NCBI RefSeq assembly: GCF_000661915.1
Contig: NZ_CP007509.1
Coordinates: 4,661,663 to 4,725,662 of the forward strand
Source of the DNA: Stutzerimonas decontaminans
GTDB lineage: Bacteria; Pseudomonadota; Gammaproteobacteria; Pseudomonadales; Pseudomonadaceae
Length of the DNA stretch: 64,000 nt
Direction: 5' to 3'
Shown here: positions 34,062 through 49,167 of the stretch, piece by piece
How the letters are laid out: every line of letters begins with the position of its first letter
Numbering within the stretch: position 1 is the stretch's first letter
The notes under the pieces: model-generated
Database searches by the model: none
Seen by the model: only the letters and a program-made list of their open reading frames with translations
What the model was told of the DNA's origin: nothing
Program-made: the position numbers and the translations under genes

Positions 34062-36467
34062 ATGCCAGCGTCAAAAAACATCAGCGTCCTGTTCATCGAG
34101 GACAGCCCGCACGACGCAGAACTGGCCCAGTTGGCGCTGGAGCGCAGTGGCTACACCCTGCATACCGAGTTGGTCTACAGCCAGGCAGGCGTCGTGGAAG
34201 CGCTGCAGCGACGATCCTTCGATCTGATCCTGGCAGACTTCATCCTGCCCGGCTTCTCCGGCAGTCAGGCGTTACAGGAAGCGCAGCGGCTGGCTCCGCA
34301 GACGCCCTTCATCTTCCTCTCCGGCGTGTTCGGCGAAGAGCATGCAGTCAGCATGATGCGTTCCGGCGCCGTCGACTATGTGCTCAAGCAGAACCTGGGT
34401 TTCCTGCCCAAAGCGGTGGAACGGGCGTTGGCAGAAGTCAACGAGCGCCGGCGGCGGCTGCAGGCCGAACAAGCGCTGCGGGAGGTGGAGGTGCGCGCGC
34501 GCCTGGCCATCGACGCGGCGCGCCTGGGCATGTGGGACTACGAGCCGCAGAGCGGCACACTGATCTGGGACCAGCGCTGCCGGGCCATGTTTGGCGTCGA
34601 TGCACAGGCTCCGGTGGACATGGCGCTGTTCGAGCGGCTCTGCCACCCGGAGGATCGCACACGGGTTCGCGCACAGATCGCCCGCGCCATCTCCGGTGAA
34701 GACGCCGGCGAGTACTGCACCACCTACCGCGTGTTATTCGACGACGGCAGCCTGCGCTGGATGGAAACCCGCGGCCAGGCATTCTTCACCGGCAGTCAAT
34801 GCGCGCGCTTCGTCGGCGTGGTGATGGATATCACCGAGCAGCAACTGGCGACACAGACACTCAAGCAACTGAACGAAGCCCTCGGCGAGCGCGTGCAGGA
34901 ACGGACTCGCGAACGCGACCGCACCTGGGAGCTGTCACGCGACCTGCTGGCCGTTACCGATCTGGAAATGATGCCGGTTGCGCTCAATCCCATGTGGGAG
35001 CTCGCATTCGACGTCCCGCTAGAACAGATGATGCAGCATCCGCTGACCTGGCTGGTGCACCCCGACGACCTGCCGGCGACGCACGAAGAAAACACCCGCG
35101 TCGGCCAAGGCAAGGTCACCAACCGCTTCGTCAATCGCATGCGCCATCGCGATGGCAGCTATCGCTGGCTGTCCTGGTCATCGGTGGCGGATGGCGGTCG
35201 TATCTATGCAGCGGCGCGGGACATCACCAGCGAAATTGCCGCGGTCGACAAACTGGCCGAAGCCAACCGTCAGCTGCGCGCGCAGATCCAGGAACGCGAG
35301 CGTGTCGAAGCTACCTTGCAGCAGATGCAGCGCCTCGAAGCGGTTGGCCAGCTGACTGCCGGCGTCGCCCATGACTTCAACAACCTGCTCACCGTCATTC
35401 TGACCAGCGCCAGCTTTCTGCAGAACGATCTGGAGCAAGGCGCGCCGGCAGAGCGCAGTCTGCGCCGGCTGCAATACATCCGCGAATCCGGCGAACGGGG
35501 CGCGACGCTGACCAGCCAGCTGCTCGCCTTCGCCCGTCGTCAGCAACTGGCACCCACTGCGATCGACCTCAACGACACCCTGGTCAACCTGCTCAGCCTG
35601 CTGAAAAGCACGCTAGGCGGCAGCGTCAGCATCGCGACCGACACCCAGGCCAACATCTGGCATGCACTGGTGGACCCGACGCAGATCGAGATGATCATCC
35701 TCAACTTGGCGATCAATGCACGCGACGCCATGGGTGATAGCGGCCGCCTCACGCTGGGCACGCGCAACGTGGTGATCACTGAACCTGCACTGCGTGCCGA
35801 GGACCCGAGCCCAGGCGAATACGTGGTGCTTTCGGTGACCGATACCGGAACCGGGATGAGCGAAGAGGTGCTGAGCAAGGCCTTCGAGCCCTTCTTCACC
35901 ACCAAGGAAGTCGGCAAGGGCTCGGGGCTGGGCCTGGCCCAGGTTTTCGGTTTCGCCAAACAGTCCGGCGGTGGTGCGCGCATCGAAAGCCGTCCGGGCG
36001 TCGGGACCACGGTCAAGGTATTCCTGCCACGTACCGCGCCGCCAGAAGCGCTGGAGCCGACCGCCGCATTGAGCGCCGGTAGCCACGCAGACAACAGTCA
36101 GCACCGTATCCTGCTGGTGGACGACGATCACAGCGTGCGCGAGGTTACCGCGCAGATGCTGCAGAATCTCGGCTTTGCCGTCACCGAAGCGGACGGCGGC
36201 GACCAGGCGCTACAGCTGCTCGGCGAGGGCATCGAGATCGATCTGTTACTGGCCGACTTCGCCATGCCCGGGATGAATGGTGGCGAGCTGGCAAGGACAG
36301 TGCGGGTACGCCATCCCGAGCTACCGGTGATTTTCGTGACCGGCTACGCCGAGCTGTGCGAACTCGGCATGGCCGGGTACTCGATCATCCAGAAGCCCTT
36401 TCGTGAAGACCAACTGGCGAACAAGCTCCACCTGGTACTGAGAGAAGGCAGCCTGGCCGATGGCTGA
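34062..36467 (+). CDS. Hybrid sensor kinase with two receiver domains and PAS repeats
   Basis: 801 aa. Domain order: N-terminal receiver (Asp59 in DLILADFILPGFSG), PAS (about 150-270), second PAS (about 300-400), HisKA with His437 in AGVAHDFNNLLTVI, HATPase (NLAINARDAMGD, VTDTGTGM, GSGLGLAQVFGFAKQSGG), then a C-terminal receiver with Asp732 in LLLADFAMPGMNG. Soluble, with no membrane helices. The N-terminal receiver could accept phosphate from the phytochrome, making it a relay component. ATG 34062 is used because the receiver starts there. The stop overlaps the heme oxygenase start. Confidence 0.92.
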   Translation: MPASKNISVLFIEDSPHDAELAQLALERSGYTLHTELVYSQAGVVEALQRRSFDLILADFILPGFSGSQALQEAQRLAPQTPFIFLSGVFGEEHAVSMMRSGAVDYVLKQNLGFLPKAVERALAEVNERRRRLQAEQALREVEVRARLAIDAARLGMWDYEPQSGTLIWDQRCRAMFGVDAQAPVDMALFERLCHPEDRTRVRAQIARAISGEDAGEYCTTYRVLFDDGSLRWMETRGQAFFTGSQCARFVGVVMDITEQQLATQTLKQLNEALGERVQERTRERDRTWELSRDLLAVTDLEMMPVALNPMWELAFDVPLEQMMQHPLTWLVHPDDLPATHEENTRVGQGKVTNRFVNRMRHRDGSYRWLSWSSVADGGRIYAAARDITSEIAAVDKLAEANRQLRAQIQERERVEATLQQMQRLEAVGQLTAGVAHDFNNLLTVILTSASFLQNDLEQGAPAERSLRRLQYIRESGERGATLTSQLLAFARRQQLAPTAIDLNDTLVNLLSLLKSTLGGSVSIATDTQANIWHALVDPTQIEMIILNLAINARDAMGDSGRLTLGTRNVVITEPALRAEDPSPGEYVVLSVTDTGTGMSEEVLSKAFEPFFTTKEVGKGSGLGLAQVFGFAKQSGGGARIESRPGVGTTVKVFLPRTAPPEALEPTAALSAGSHADNSQHRILLVDDDHSVREVTAQMLQNLGFAVTEADGGDQALQLLGEGIEIDLLLADFAMPGMNGGELARTVRVRHPELPVIFVTGYAELCELGMAGYSIIQKPFREDQLANKLHLVLREGSLADG

Positions 36468-37014
36468 GCTACGGACGCAGCTCAGAGAGGCGACGGCAGC
36501 GTTGCACGCGCAGGTCGACGCCGCCTTTTCCGGCTTCGCGCTCGACCAGCCGGATGACTATCGTCGCTTCCTGCGTGCCCATAGTCGGGTGCTGAGTGCC
36601 ACCGAAGTCGCCCTGGAACGAGCTGGGTTCGCCGAGTTGCTCGACGACTGGCCGATGCGCGTGCGCCGTCACTCCCTCCTGGCCGATCTCGAAGAGCTGG
36701 AGTGCCGTGCCCCTGCACCCTTGCAGGCGCCGCGGATAAGCGGCATCGCCAGCTGCTGGGGCGTCGCCTATGTGCTCGAGGGGTCGCGCCTGGGTGGTCG
36801 CGTACTTGCGCGGCGGATCCGCCAGGCCGATCCAAACGCACCGGTTCGCTACCTCGAACATGGCGACGTCGCCCGGCTCTGGCCGACTTTCCTTTCCCAA
36901 CTGGAACTGGCCGCGCCCGGCTGCGCCTGGGACCCGATGCTGGCTGCCGCCCAAAGCACCTTCAGGCTCTTCGCCGACGCCGCTCTGTTGGAACGAGACT
37001 GCGAATACAGCTAA
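36460..37014 (+). CDS. bphO: Biliverdin-producing heme oxygenase
   Basis: 184-aa heme oxygenase that opens heme to biliverdin, the bacteriophytochrome chromophore. Proximal heme ligand is His16 (ATAALHAQVDAAFSGF). The distal helix glycines are in SCWGVAYVLEGSRLGGRVLARRI. The start overlaps the hybrid kinase stop by eight bases. In many Pseudomonas genomes bphO precedes bphP; here it closes the operon. Confidence 0.94.
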   Translation: MAELRTQLREATAALHAQVDAAFSGFALDQPDDYRRFLRAHSRVLSATEVALERAGFAELLDDWPMRVRRHSLLADLEELECRAPAPLQAPRISGIASCWGVAYVLEGSRLGGRVLARRIRQADPNAPVRYLEHGDVARLWPTFLSQLELAAPGCAWDPMLAAAQSTFRLFADAALLERDCEYS

Positions 37015-37046
37015 ATGCAGAAAGGCCCCGGAGGGCCTTTGCATTT
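37013..37046. terminator. Terminator between bphO and glmS
   Basis: AAAGGCCC-CGGA-GGGCCTTT stem extended by AAATGC/GCATTT. It lies between convergent genes and can serve both strands. Confidence 0.85.
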
Positions 37047-37080
37047 GTGCGTGTGTGTGCTGTGCCGAGCGGAAACCTCG

Positions 37081-38916
37081 TCACTCCACCGTTACGGACT
37101 TGGCCAGGTTGCGCGGCTGGTCGACATCGGTGCCACGCAGCACGGCGACGTAGTACGACAGCAGCTGCAGCGGCAGGGTATAGAGGATAGGCGCCAGGGC
37201 GTCATGAATGTGCGGCATGTTGACCACGAAGATCCCTTCACCGTTTTCGAGCCCGGCCTCGCAATCAGCGAACACGATCAGTTCGCCACCGCGTGCGCGC
37301 ACTTCCTGCAGGTTGGACTTGAGCTTCTCCAGCAGCTCGTTGTTAGGCGCTACCGTGACCACTGGCATGTCCGCGTCCACCAGCGCCAGCGGGCCGTGCT
37401 TGAGCTCGCCAGCCGGGTAGGCCTCGGCATGGATATAGGAGATCTCCTTGAGCTTGAGCGCGCCTTCCATCGCCACCGGATACTGCGCACCGCGACCGAG
37501 GAACAGGGTGTGGTGCTTTTCGGCGAAGTGTTCGGAAATCTTCTCCACCGTGGTGTCCATGGCCAGCGCCTCGCCCAGGCGGGTCGGCAAGCGGCGCAGT
37601 TCGTCGACCAGCTCGGCTTCCCGAGCCGCACTCAGCGTGCCGCGGACATGGCCCAGCGCTAGGGTCAACAACATCAACCCGACCAGCTGGGTGGTGAAAG
37701 CCTTGGTCGATGCCACACCGATTTCCGGTCCGGCCTGGGTCAGCAGAGTCAGATCCGATTCACGCACCAGCGAACTGATTCCGACGTTGCAGATCGCCAG
37801 GCTGGCGAGATAGCCCAGCTGTTTGGCGTTGCGCAGTGCTGCCAGGGTATCGGCGGTTTCGCCGGACTGAGAGATGGTGACGAACAGCGTGTCCGGCTGC
37901 ACCACCACCTTGCGGTAGCGGAACTCGCTGGCCACTTCAACCTGGCAGGGAATGCCGGCCAGTTCTTCCAGCCAGTAACGCGCCACCATGCCGGCGTGAT
38001 AACTGGTGCCACAGGCAACGATCTGCACGTTGCGCACCTTGGCGAACAATTCGCCCGCCTGCGGGCCAAAGGCTTCGACCAGCACCTGGTGATCGCCGAG
38101 GCGGCCTTCCAGCGTGCGCTGCACCACCTTGGGCTGCTCATGAATTTCCTTGAGCATGAAGTGGCGATACGCGCCCTTGTCCGCTGCCTCGGCGCCTTCC
38201 TGATGCTGCACCGCCTCGCGCTGCACTGGCTGGCCATCGATGTCCCAGATCTGCACGGCATCGCGGCGGATCTCGGCGATGTCGCCTTCTTCCAGATACA
38301 TGAAGCGGTCGGTGACCTGACGCAGCGCCAGCTGGTCGGAAGCGAGGAAGTTTTCGCCCAGGCCGAGGCCGATCACCAGCGGACTGCCGCTGCGCGCGGC
38401 GAGCAGACGATCCGGCTGCCTGGCGCTGATCACCGCCAGACCATAGGCGCCATGCAGCTCCTTGACCGCCGCCTTGAGCGCTGCAGTGAGATCGCCTAGC
38501 GCTTCCAGCTTGTGGTGCAGCAGGTGCACGATGACTTCGGTATCGGTGTCGGAGACGAACACATAGCCCATGTCCTTGAGCTGAGCGCGCAACGCCTCGT
38601 GATTCTCGATGATGCCGTTATGCACCACGGCGAGGTCATCGCCGGAGAAATGCGGATGGGCATTGCGCTCGCAGGGCGCACCGTGTGTTGCCCAGCGGGT
38701 ATGCGCGATGCCCAGGCGGCCGACCAGCGGCGTCTGTTGCTGTGCCAGCTCCAGTTCGGCGACCTTGCCGTTGCGACGCAGACGCTCCAGCATGCCGCTG
38801 TCGTTCAGCACGGCCACCCCGGCGCTGTCGTAGCCCCGGTATTCCAGGCGCTTGAGGCCTTCAAGAAGGATCGCAGTGATGTTGCGTTCGGCGACGGCGC
38901 CAACGATGCCACACAT
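37081..38916 (-). CDS. glmS: Glutamine-fructose-6-phosphate aminotransferase
   Basis: 611-aa enzyme that makes glucosamine-6-phosphate, the first step to UDP-GlcNAc. Nucleophile Cys2 (MCGIVGAV). The glutaminase domain runs to about residue 240 ([26 protein letters not shown]). Two SIS sugar-isomerase domains follow ([52 protein letters not shown]), ending AKSVTVE. glmR lies directly upstream with a 2-base gap. Products feed GlmU, encoded 1.6 kb away. Confidence 0.98.
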   Translation of the reverse strand: MCGIVGAVAERNITAILLEGLKRLEYRGYDSAGVAVLNDSGMLERLRRNGKVAELELAQQQTPLVGRLGIAHTRWATHGAPCERNAHPHFSGDDLAVVHNGIIENHEALRAQLKDMGYVFVSDTDTEVIVHLLHHKLEALGDLTAALKAAVKELHGAYGLAVISARQPDRLLAARSGSPLVIGLGLGENFLASDQLALRQVTDRFMYLEEGDIAEIRRDAVQIWDIDGQPVQREAVQHQEGAEAADKGAYRHFMLKEIHEQPKVVQRTLEGRLGDHQVLVEAFGPQAGELFAKVRNVQIVACGTSYHAGMVARYWLEELAGIPCQVEVASEFRYRKVVVQPDTLFVTISQSGETADTLAALRNAKQLGYLASLAICNVGISSLVRESDLTLLTQAGPEIGVASTKAFTTQLVGLMLLTLALGHVRGTLSAAREAELVDELRRLPTRLGEALAMDTTVEKISEHFAEKHHTLFLGRGAQYPVAMEGALKLKEISYIHAEAYPAGELKHGPLALVDADMPVVTVAPNNELLEKLKSNLQEVRARGGELIVFADCEAGLENGEGIFVVNMPHIHDALAPILYTLPLQLLSYYVAVLRGTDVDQPRNLAKSVTVE

Positions 38917-38918
38917 AG

Positions 38919-39701
38919 TCAGGTCTCCAGATTGGGTTCGACAGCCACGCAGATCAGCTTTACGCCGCGGGCCAGGATGCTGGTGCGCGCCTCGTCGCTG
39001 AGGCGCTCATCGGTAATCAGGGTGTGCACGCTGCCCCACGGCAGCTCGAGATTGGGAATGCGCCGACCGATCTTGTCGGCCTCGGCGAGCACGATGACCT
39101 CACGCGCCACGTCGGCCATCACGCGCGACAATCCCAGCAGCTCGTTGAACGTAGTGGTACCGCGCTCCAGGTCGATGCCGTCGGCGCCGATGAACAACTG
39201 GTCGAAGTCGTAGGAACGCAGCACCTGTTCGGCGACCTGGCCCTGGAAGGACTCCGAATGCGGGTCCCAGGTGCCGCCAGTCATCAGCAGTACTGGCTCA
39301 TGCTCGAGTTCGCGCAGGGCGTTGACCACGTTCAGCGAGTTGGTCATCACCACCAGACCGTGCTTATGGCCCAGCTGCGGGATCATCGCGGCGGTGGTGG
39401 TACCGCTGTCGATGATGATCCGCGCATGTTCGCGAATGCAGCCGACCGCGGCGCCGGCGATAGCCTGCTTCCAGGGTGAAACGGGCTGTACGCTGTCGCC
39501 GATCAGCTCCTGGGGCAGCGGCACCGCACCGCCATATCGCCGCAGCAGCAGACCATTCTTCTCCAGCGCGGCGAGGTCCTTGCGGATGGTGACTTCCGAG
39601 GTTTCGAAGCGCCGGGACAGCTCATCGACGCTGACCTCGCCGCGCTCGTTGAGCAGCGCGAGAATCCCGTGGCGGCGTTGAGGAGTATTGCGCTTCGACA
39701 T
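38919..39701 (-). CDS. glmR: DeoR-family regulator GlmR
   Basis: 260-aa DeoR/GlpR repressor-type regulator. N-terminal winged helix ([46 protein letters not shown]) and a C-terminal sugar-phosphate sensing domain ([36 protein letters not shown]). Position immediately before glmS matches P. aeruginosa PA5550 (glmR). It probably responds to an amino-sugar phosphate and controls glmS. Confidence 0.9.
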   Translation of the reverse strand: MSKRNTPQRRHGILALLNERGEVSVDELSRRFETSEVTIRKDLAALEKNGLLLRRYGGAVPLPQELIGDSVQPVSPWKQAIAGAAVGCIREHARIIIDSGTTTAAMIPQLGHKHGLVVMTNSLNVVNALRELEHEPVLLMTGGTWDPHSESFQGQVAEQVLRSYDFDQLFIGADGIDLERGTTTFNELLGLSRVMADVAREVIVLAEADKIGRRIPNLELPWGSVHTLITDERLSDEARTSILARGVKLICVAVEPNLET

Positions 39702-39800
39702 TGCTATGTTTCGATTCGAAAGTTAATGGCGCGAATCAAAACATAAGCGTTCGCGGGCTGCAAGCGCGGCATTGGCCTAAGCGAAGAGCGGCAAGCCTGT

Positions 39801-40412
39801 TCAGCTGAGTGTCAGCTTGACGCCGAAGCCGATCAGGAACAGCCCGGCGAGCTTCTCCAATCCGCGCGCGATGCTGGGATTGGCCCGCATGCGCTCGGCG
39901 AGACGGTGAGTAAGCAGGACCACCAGCAAACCGTAGAGAAAGGTCAGCAGCATGATGGTGACCGCCATGAAGGCGAAGGTGCTCAGCCCCTGGTGGCGCT
40001 GCGGATCGATGAACAGCGGGAAGAAGGCCATGTAGAAGACGATGGCCTTGGGGTTGAACAGCGTGATCAGCAGCGTCTGCCACAGGTAACGGCGCGGCTT
40101 GATCGTCAGTGTCGGCGCAGCGCCCGGCTTGGCCAGCACCATGCGCGCGCCGAGCCAGATCAGATAGGCCGCCCCCAACCACTGCACCAGATGGAAAGCC
40201 GTCGGGTAGGCCTTGAGCAGCGCAGCAACGCCGGCGACCGCCAGCCACATCAGCACCTGGTCGCCGAAGATGATGCCGAACGTCGAAGCCAAGCCACCGC
40301 GGATGCCACCCTTGCCGGTGGAGAGGATCAGCGCGAGATTGCCCGGACCGGGAATGGCCAGGAGGATGATGAAGGCCACCACGAAGGCGCCGTAGTCAGT
40401 TACGCCGAACAT
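39801..40412 (-). CDS. LysE/RhtB family amino-acid exporter
   Basis: 203-aa inner-membrane translocator with about six helices. Family motif near the N-terminus: FIILLAIPGPGNLALILSTGKGGIRGGLASTFGIIFGD. ATG 40412 gives the normal family start; the longer frame has no support. Substrate unknown (LysE relatives export lysine, threonine, homoserine and similar compounds). It lies between glmU and glmR on the same strand but is separated by gaps of 64 and 99 bases. Confidence 0.9.
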   Translation of the reverse strand: MFGVTDYGAFVVAFIILLAIPGPGNLALILSTGKGGIRGGLASTFGIIFGDQVLMWLAVAGVAALLKAYPTAFHLVQWLGAAYLIWLGARMVLAKPGAAPTLTIKPRRYLWQTLLITLFNPKAIVFYMAFFPLFIDPQRHQGLSTFAFMAVTIMLLTFLYGLLVVLLTHRLAERMRANPSIARGLEKLAGLFLIGFGVKLTLS

Positions 40413-40476
40413 TGCTATCACCCGCCCGATCCGGGGTTGAGGCTGGGTTGCTGATCCCAGCCCTCTTATCTGCCCA

Positions 40477-41835
40477 TCACTTCTTGGTCGGCCGCTGCCA
40501 GCCTTCGATATTGCGCTGACGCCCACGACCAAGCCCGAGGGTGTGTGCCGGCACGTCTTCGGTGATGGTCGAGCCAGCACCGGTAGTGGCGCCGTCGCCC
40601 AGATGCAGCGGCGCCACCAGCGAGCTGTTGGAGCCGATAAAGACGTCCTCGCCCATTACTGTCTTGAACTTGTTGGCGCCATCGTAGTTGCAGGTGATGG
40701 TGCCGGCGCCGATGTTGGTCCGCGCGCCGATCTCGGCGTCGCCCAGGTAGCTGAGATGCCCGGCCTTGGCGCCGTCACCGAGTACCGCGTTCTTCAGCTC
40801 GACGAAGTTGCCCACGTGCGCTTTGGCACCCAGCACGCTGCCGGGACGCAGGCGCGCGAATGGCCCGCAATCCGCGCCCTCGCCGACTACCGCACCCTCC
40901 AGATGGGAGTTGGCCTTGATGATCGCGCCACGGCGCAGGGTGCTGTCCTTGATCACGCAGTTCGGCCCGATCTGCACATCGTCTTCGATGACCACCGTGC
41001 CTTCCAGCACCACATTCACATCGATCAGCACATCACGGCCGACACTGAGCTCCCCGCGCACGTCGAAGCGCGCCGGATCGCGCAGCGTGACGCCTTGCGC
41101 CATCAGGCGCCGGGCCGCGCGCTGCTGGTAGTGGCGCTCTAGCTCGGCCAGCTGGATGCGGTCGTTGGCGCCCTGCACTTCCATCGTATCCAGCGGCTGC
41201 TCGGTGGCCACGCGCAGGCCATCGGCCACGGCCATGGCGATCACATCCGTCAGGTAGTACTCGCCCTGGGCGTTACTGTTGGACAGGCGACCCAGCCATT
41301 CGCCGATACGACTTCCCGGAACCGCGAGAATCCCCGTATTGCCTTCGCGGATCGCCTTCTGCTCGTCGCTGGCATCCTTATGCTCGACGATGGCCTGCAC
41401 TTCGCCGCGTGGGTCACGGACGATCCGGCCATAGCCGGTCGGGTCATCCAGCGTAACCGTCAGCAGCGCCAGCTGCTCCGGCCCGACCTTCTGCAGCAGG
41501 CGCTGTAGCGTTTCGGCATCGATCAGCGGCACATCGCCATAGAGGATCAGCACGCGCTCGGCCGACAGATTCGGCAACGCCTGGGCCACTGCATGCCCGG
41601 TACCCAGCTGCTCGGCTTGAACCACGTAGTCCAGGTCATCACCGGCCAGCCGCTGGCGCACCTGCTCGGCACCGTGGCCGATGACCACTTGAATGCTCTG
41701 CGGCTGCAGCGCGCGGGCCGTGTCGATGACGTGCCCGAGCATGGATTTTCCGGCAACCGGGTGCAGTACCTTGGGCAGTGCCGAGCGCATGCGGGTGCCC
41801 TGGCCAGCGGCGAGAATGACGATATCGAGAGACAT
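40477..41835 (-). CDS. glmU: Bifunctional UDP-GlcNAc synthesis enzyme GlmU
   Basis: 452-aa cytoplasmic enzyme that acetylates glucosamine-1-phosphate and then transfers UMP to give UDP-GlcNAc. The N-terminal pyrophosphorylase has [20 protein letters not shown] (residues 6-25) and YGDVPLI. The C-terminal left-handed beta helix has the acetyltransferase motif [27 protein letters not shown]. It is encoded after atpC with a terminator between, the usual pseudomonad order. Confidence 0.98.
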   Translation of the reverse strand: MSLDIVILAAGQGTRMRSALPKVLHPVAGKSMLGHVIDTARALQPQSIQVVIGHGAEQVRQRLAGDDLDYVVQAEQLGTGHAVAQALPNLSAERVLILYGDVPLIDAETLQRLLQKVGPEQLALLTVTLDDPTGYGRIVRDPRGEVQAIVEHKDASDEQKAIREGNTGILAVPGSRIGEWLGRLSNSNAQGEYYLTDVIAMAVADGLRVATEQPLDTMEVQGANDRIQLAELERHYQQRAARRLMAQGVTLRDPARFDVRGELSVGRDVLIDVNVVLEGTVVIEDDVQIGPNCVIKDSTLRRGAIIKANSHLEGAVVGEGADCGPFARLRPGSVLGAKAHVGNFVELKNAVLGDGAKAGHLSYLGDAEIGARTNIGAGTITCNYDGANKFKTVMGEDVFIGSNSSLVAPLHLGDGATTGAGSTITEDVPAHTLGLGRGRQRNIEGWQRPTKK

Positions 41836-41928
41836 GCAGCGATTCCTGAACGGTATCGGCCCGGCAGTTCACCCGTGCGTCTTTCCAGGGTGCAACTGGC
41901 GTCGGTGCCGTCAAATGGCAGAAAAAGA

Positions 41929-41954
41929 AAAAGGGTAGCCAAGGCTACCCTTTT
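41929..41954. terminator. Terminator after atpC
   Basis: AAAAGGGTAGCC-AA-GGCTACCCTTTT: a perfect 12-pair stem with a two-base gap and flanking A/T runs, 29 bases after the atpC stop. It ends the atp operon on the minus strand. Confidence 0.9.
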
Positions 41955-41982
41955 ACTCGTGCGCGATGAAGTCGCGAGTCGA

Positions 41983-42411
41983 TCAGTGCCGACCGTACTT
42001 CTTGCGCATTGCCTCGATGGTTCGCAGCTGGGCTGCGGCCTCGGCCAGGCGAGCGGCAGCGGAGCCGTAATCGAACTCCGCGCCCTTCTCGTGCAGGGCC
42101 TTCTCGGCAGCTTTGACGGCAGCCTGAGCGGCAGCTTCGTCGATGTCCTTGGCGCGCGTAGCGGTATCGGCGAGAACCTTCACCATGTTCGGCTGCACTT
42201 CGATGAAGCCGCCGGAGATGTAGAAGATCTCCTCGTCACCACCCTGCTTGATCACTCGAACCGGACCCGGCTTGAGATCGGTCAGCAGCGGCGCGTGACC
42301 CGGCAGAACGCCGATGTCACCCAGGTTGCCGTGGGCGACGACCATTTCCACCAGCCCCGAGAACAGCTCTTCTTCCGCACTGACGATGTCGCAATGCACT
42401 GTCATAGCCAT
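41983..42411 (-). CDS. atpC: F1Fo ATP synthase epsilon subunit
   Basis: 142-aa central-stalk subunit that couples F1 to Fo and inhibits ATP hydrolysis. N-terminal beta-barrel ([42 protein letters not shown]) and C-terminal two-helix tail ([21 protein letters not shown]). ATG 42411 (MAMTVHCD) is preferred over the Met two codons earlier because GAGG is 7 bases upstream. Last gene of the operon. Confidence 0.96.
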   Translation of the reverse strand: MAMTVHCDIVSAEEELFSGLVEMVVAHGNLGDIGVLPGHAPLLTDLKPGPVRVIKQGGDEEIFYISGGFIEVQPNMVKVLADTATRAKDIDEAAAQAAVKAAEKALHEKGAEFDYGSAAARLAEAAAQLRTIEAMRKKYGRH

Positions 42412-42485
42412 GTTCATGCCTCGGTAATCAGCCTGGCCCGCAGCTGCCGGTCAGGCTGGTTGGCGCCCGCGAACGGGCGCGCCAG

Positions 42486-43892
<1,407 letters not shown>

Positions 43893-44759
43893 TTAAACCG
43901 CGGCAGCGCCGCCGACGATTTCCGAAATTTCCTGAGTGATCGCAGCCTGACGGGCCTTGTTGTAGACCAGTTGCAGGTCGCCGATCAGCTCACCGGCGTT
44001 GTCGGTTGCGTTCTTCATGGCAATCATCCGCGCGGCCTGTTCAGCTGCGCCGTTCTCAACCACCGCCTGATAGGCCTGGGACTCGATGAACCGTACCAGC
44101 AGAGCATCCAGCAGCTGCTGGGCGTCCGGCTCGTAGAGGTAGTCCCACTGACCTTTCTTGACCGGCTCGGCGTTCTCGTCTGCGGCCAGCGGCAGCAGTT
44201 GGTCGACCGTGGGCTTCTGGGTCATGGTGTTGATGAACTTGTTGGATACCAGGTACAAGCGATCGATACGGCCGTTATGGAAGCCGTCCAGCATGACCTT
44301 GACGCTGCCGATCAGATCATTGATCGACGGCTCTTCGCCGAGGTTGCCGATCGCTGCGACGACGTTGCCGCCGAAGCTGCGGAAGAAGCTCGCGCCTTTG
44401 TTGCCGATCACGCACAGGTCGACTTCGACCTTCTGATCGTGCCACTCCTTCATGTTCTTGATCAGGACCTTGAACAGGTTGATGTTCAGGCCACCGCAAA
44501 GACCACGATCGGTCGACACGACGATGTAGCCGACACGCTTGACCGGACGCTCTACCATGAACGGATGACGGTATTCCGGGTTGGCAAAGGCCAGATGGCC
44601 GATTACCTGCCGGATCCGCTCCGCATAAGGGCGGCTGGCAGCCATGCGCATCTGTGCCTTGCGCATCTTGCTGACCGCCACCTTTTCCATGGCGCTGGTG
44701 ATCTTCTGCGTGCTTTTGATGCTCGCAATCTTGCTGCGAATCTCTTTTGCGCCTGCCAT
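43893..44759 (-). CDS. atpG: F1Fo ATP synthase gamma subunit
   Basis: 288-aa rotor shaft of F1. The N-terminal helix [28 protein letters not shown] and C-terminal helix [41 protein letters not shown] form the coiled coil that turns inside alpha3beta3. Confidence 0.98.
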   Translation of the reverse strand: MAGAKEIRSKIASIKSTQKITSAMEKVAVSKMRKAQMRMAASRPYAERIRQVIGHLAFANPEYRHPFMVERPVKRVGYIVVSTDRGLCGGLNINLFKVLIKNMKEWHDQKVEVDLCVIGNKGASFFRSFGGNVVAAIGNLGEEPSINDLIGSVKVMLDGFHNGRIDRLYLVSNKFINTMTQKPTVDQLLPLAADENAEPVKKGQWDYLYEPDAQQLLDALLVRFIESQAYQAVVENGAAEQAARMIAMKNATDNAGELIGDLQLVYNKARQAAITQEISEIVGGAAAV

Positions 44760-44809
44760 TTGACACCTATCGGGTTAGCAGGCGGGAGCCTCACGGCTCC
44801 CGCTGCGGC

Positions 44810-46354
<1,545 letters not shown>

Positions 46355-46369
46355 GCCATGACCCTCAAA

Positions 46370-46906
46370 TCAGGATTTCAACGATTCGGCCAACTGGCTC
46401 AGTTTGCCGCGGACCGAACCGTCGACAACCACATCACCGGCGCGAATCAACACGCCGCCGATCAGCGCAGGATTCACGGCCTGCTGGAGGTTGACGGTGC
46501 GATCTAGCCGCTTCGACAGGGCGGCAGCCAAAGTTTGGAGTTGCTCGTTGCTGAGCTCGAAGGCGGTTTCAACTTCTGCCTCGAGCGTTTTCTCGGCTTG
46601 CGCCTTGATGTCCTCGTACAGCTCCCATACGGTCGGCAGAACCGACAGGCGATCATTTTCGCCAAGGGTCTGGACGTAGTTGCGGAAAGCTTCGTCGGCG
46701 TCGTCACCGAGTAGACGCACCAGCCCCTGGACCTTGCTTTCGCTGGTCAGGCGGGGGTCGTTCAGCAACGCTGCGACTTCTGGGACTTCAACAGCGATGG
46801 CGGCCAGGTTGAGCATTTTCGACCAGGAATCGGTCTGTCCTGCGGCGCTGGCGAACTCGAAAGCGGCTTTCGCGTAAGGCCGAGCAAGCGTCTGGGTATT
46901 GATCAT
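46370..46906 (-). CDS. atpH: F1Fo ATP synthase delta subunit
   Basis: 178-aa peripheral-stalk subunit that joins F1 to the b subunits. N-terminal six-helix domain (TLARPYAKAAFEFA) and C-terminal family end NPALIGGVLIRAGDVVVDGSVRGKLSQLAESL. Confidence 0.97.
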   Translation of the reverse strand: MINTQTLARPYAKAAFEFASAAGQTDSWSKMLNLAAIAVEVPEVAALLNDPRLTSESKVQGLVRLLGDDADEAFRNYVQTLGENDRLSVLPTVWELYEDIKAQAEKTLEAEVETAFELSNEQLQTLAAALSKRLDRTVNLQQAVNPALIGGVLIRAGDVVVDGSVRGKLSQLAESLKS

Positions 46907-46918
46907 CGCTTGCCTCGC

Positions 46919-47389
46919 TTAGAGTTGGGAGGCCAGTTTTTCGACCAGCTCGTTGTGCACCTTGGCGTCCACCTGGGACTCCAGGATCTTCTCTGCACCG
47001 GCGACGGCAAGAGCCGCTACCTGACTGCGCAGTTGGTCCCTGGCACGGTTCACTTCCTGTTCGATCTCGGCGCGGGCGCCGGCGACCAGTCGCTCGCCTT
47101 CGGTACGTGCCTGCTGCTTGGCTTCCTCGATGATCGCGTTAGCGTGCTTATTCGCCTGCTCGATGATCTGGGCTGCCTGCTCCTTGGTCTCACGGAGGGT
47201 GTTGGACACCTTGTCCTGAGCCAGTTTCAGGTCTTGCTGCGCACGGCCTGCCGCATCCAGTCCTTCGGCAATCTTCTTCTGGCGCGCTGCCATGGCTGCC
47301 GTGATTGGCGGCCAGACGAGCTTCATGCAGAACCAGACGAAGATAGCGAAGGCGAGCGTTTGACCGAACAGCGTCAAGTTAATGTTCAC
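46919..47389 (-). CDS. atpF: F1Fo ATP synthase b subunit
   Basis: 156-aa peripheral stalk subunit. One N-terminal membrane helix ([29 protein letters not shown]) followed by a long charged coiled coil ([27 protein letters not shown]...). Confidence 0.97.
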   Translation of the reverse strand: MNINLTLFGQTLAFAIFVWFCMKLVWPPITAAMAARQKKIAEGLDAAGRAQQDLKLAQDKVSNTLRETKEQAAQIIEQANKHANAIIEEAKQQARTEGERLVAGARAEIEQEVNRARDQLRSQVAALAVAGAEKILESQVDAKVHNELVEKLASQL

Positions 47390-47481
47390 AGCGATTTACC
47401 TCGTGCTATCTCGTTCAACGCGGGAGTCATTCCACGGCGACGGGGCTCGCCCGGCGAACCCCATCTCAAACCGGAAAGTGA

Positions 47482-47724
<243 letters not shown>

Positions 47725-47766
47725 CTAAGGGGGGTTAAGGTTTTTCGGTTAAAGCGTTAGCGGTTT

Positions 47767-49034
<1,268 letters not shown>

Positions 49035-49095
49035 CTGATTTCCATCATTGCAGCAGGCCGCGTAAATAATTGTCCGCAGTCAAAAAAGCGCGGCG

Positions 49096-49124
49096 AGTAT
49101 AGGAGCAGGCCAGCCGGGGTTCAA
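49096..49124 (-). promoter_or_regulatory. Sigma70 promoter of the atp operon
   Basis: On the minus strand TTGAAC, exactly 17 bases, TATACT, about 60 bases upstream of atpI. The strongest promoter match noticed in the window. Confidence 0.8.
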
Positions 49125-49167
49125 CACTCCGGTAGTATTTTCCGACCGGCACTACAAACAATTTGTA

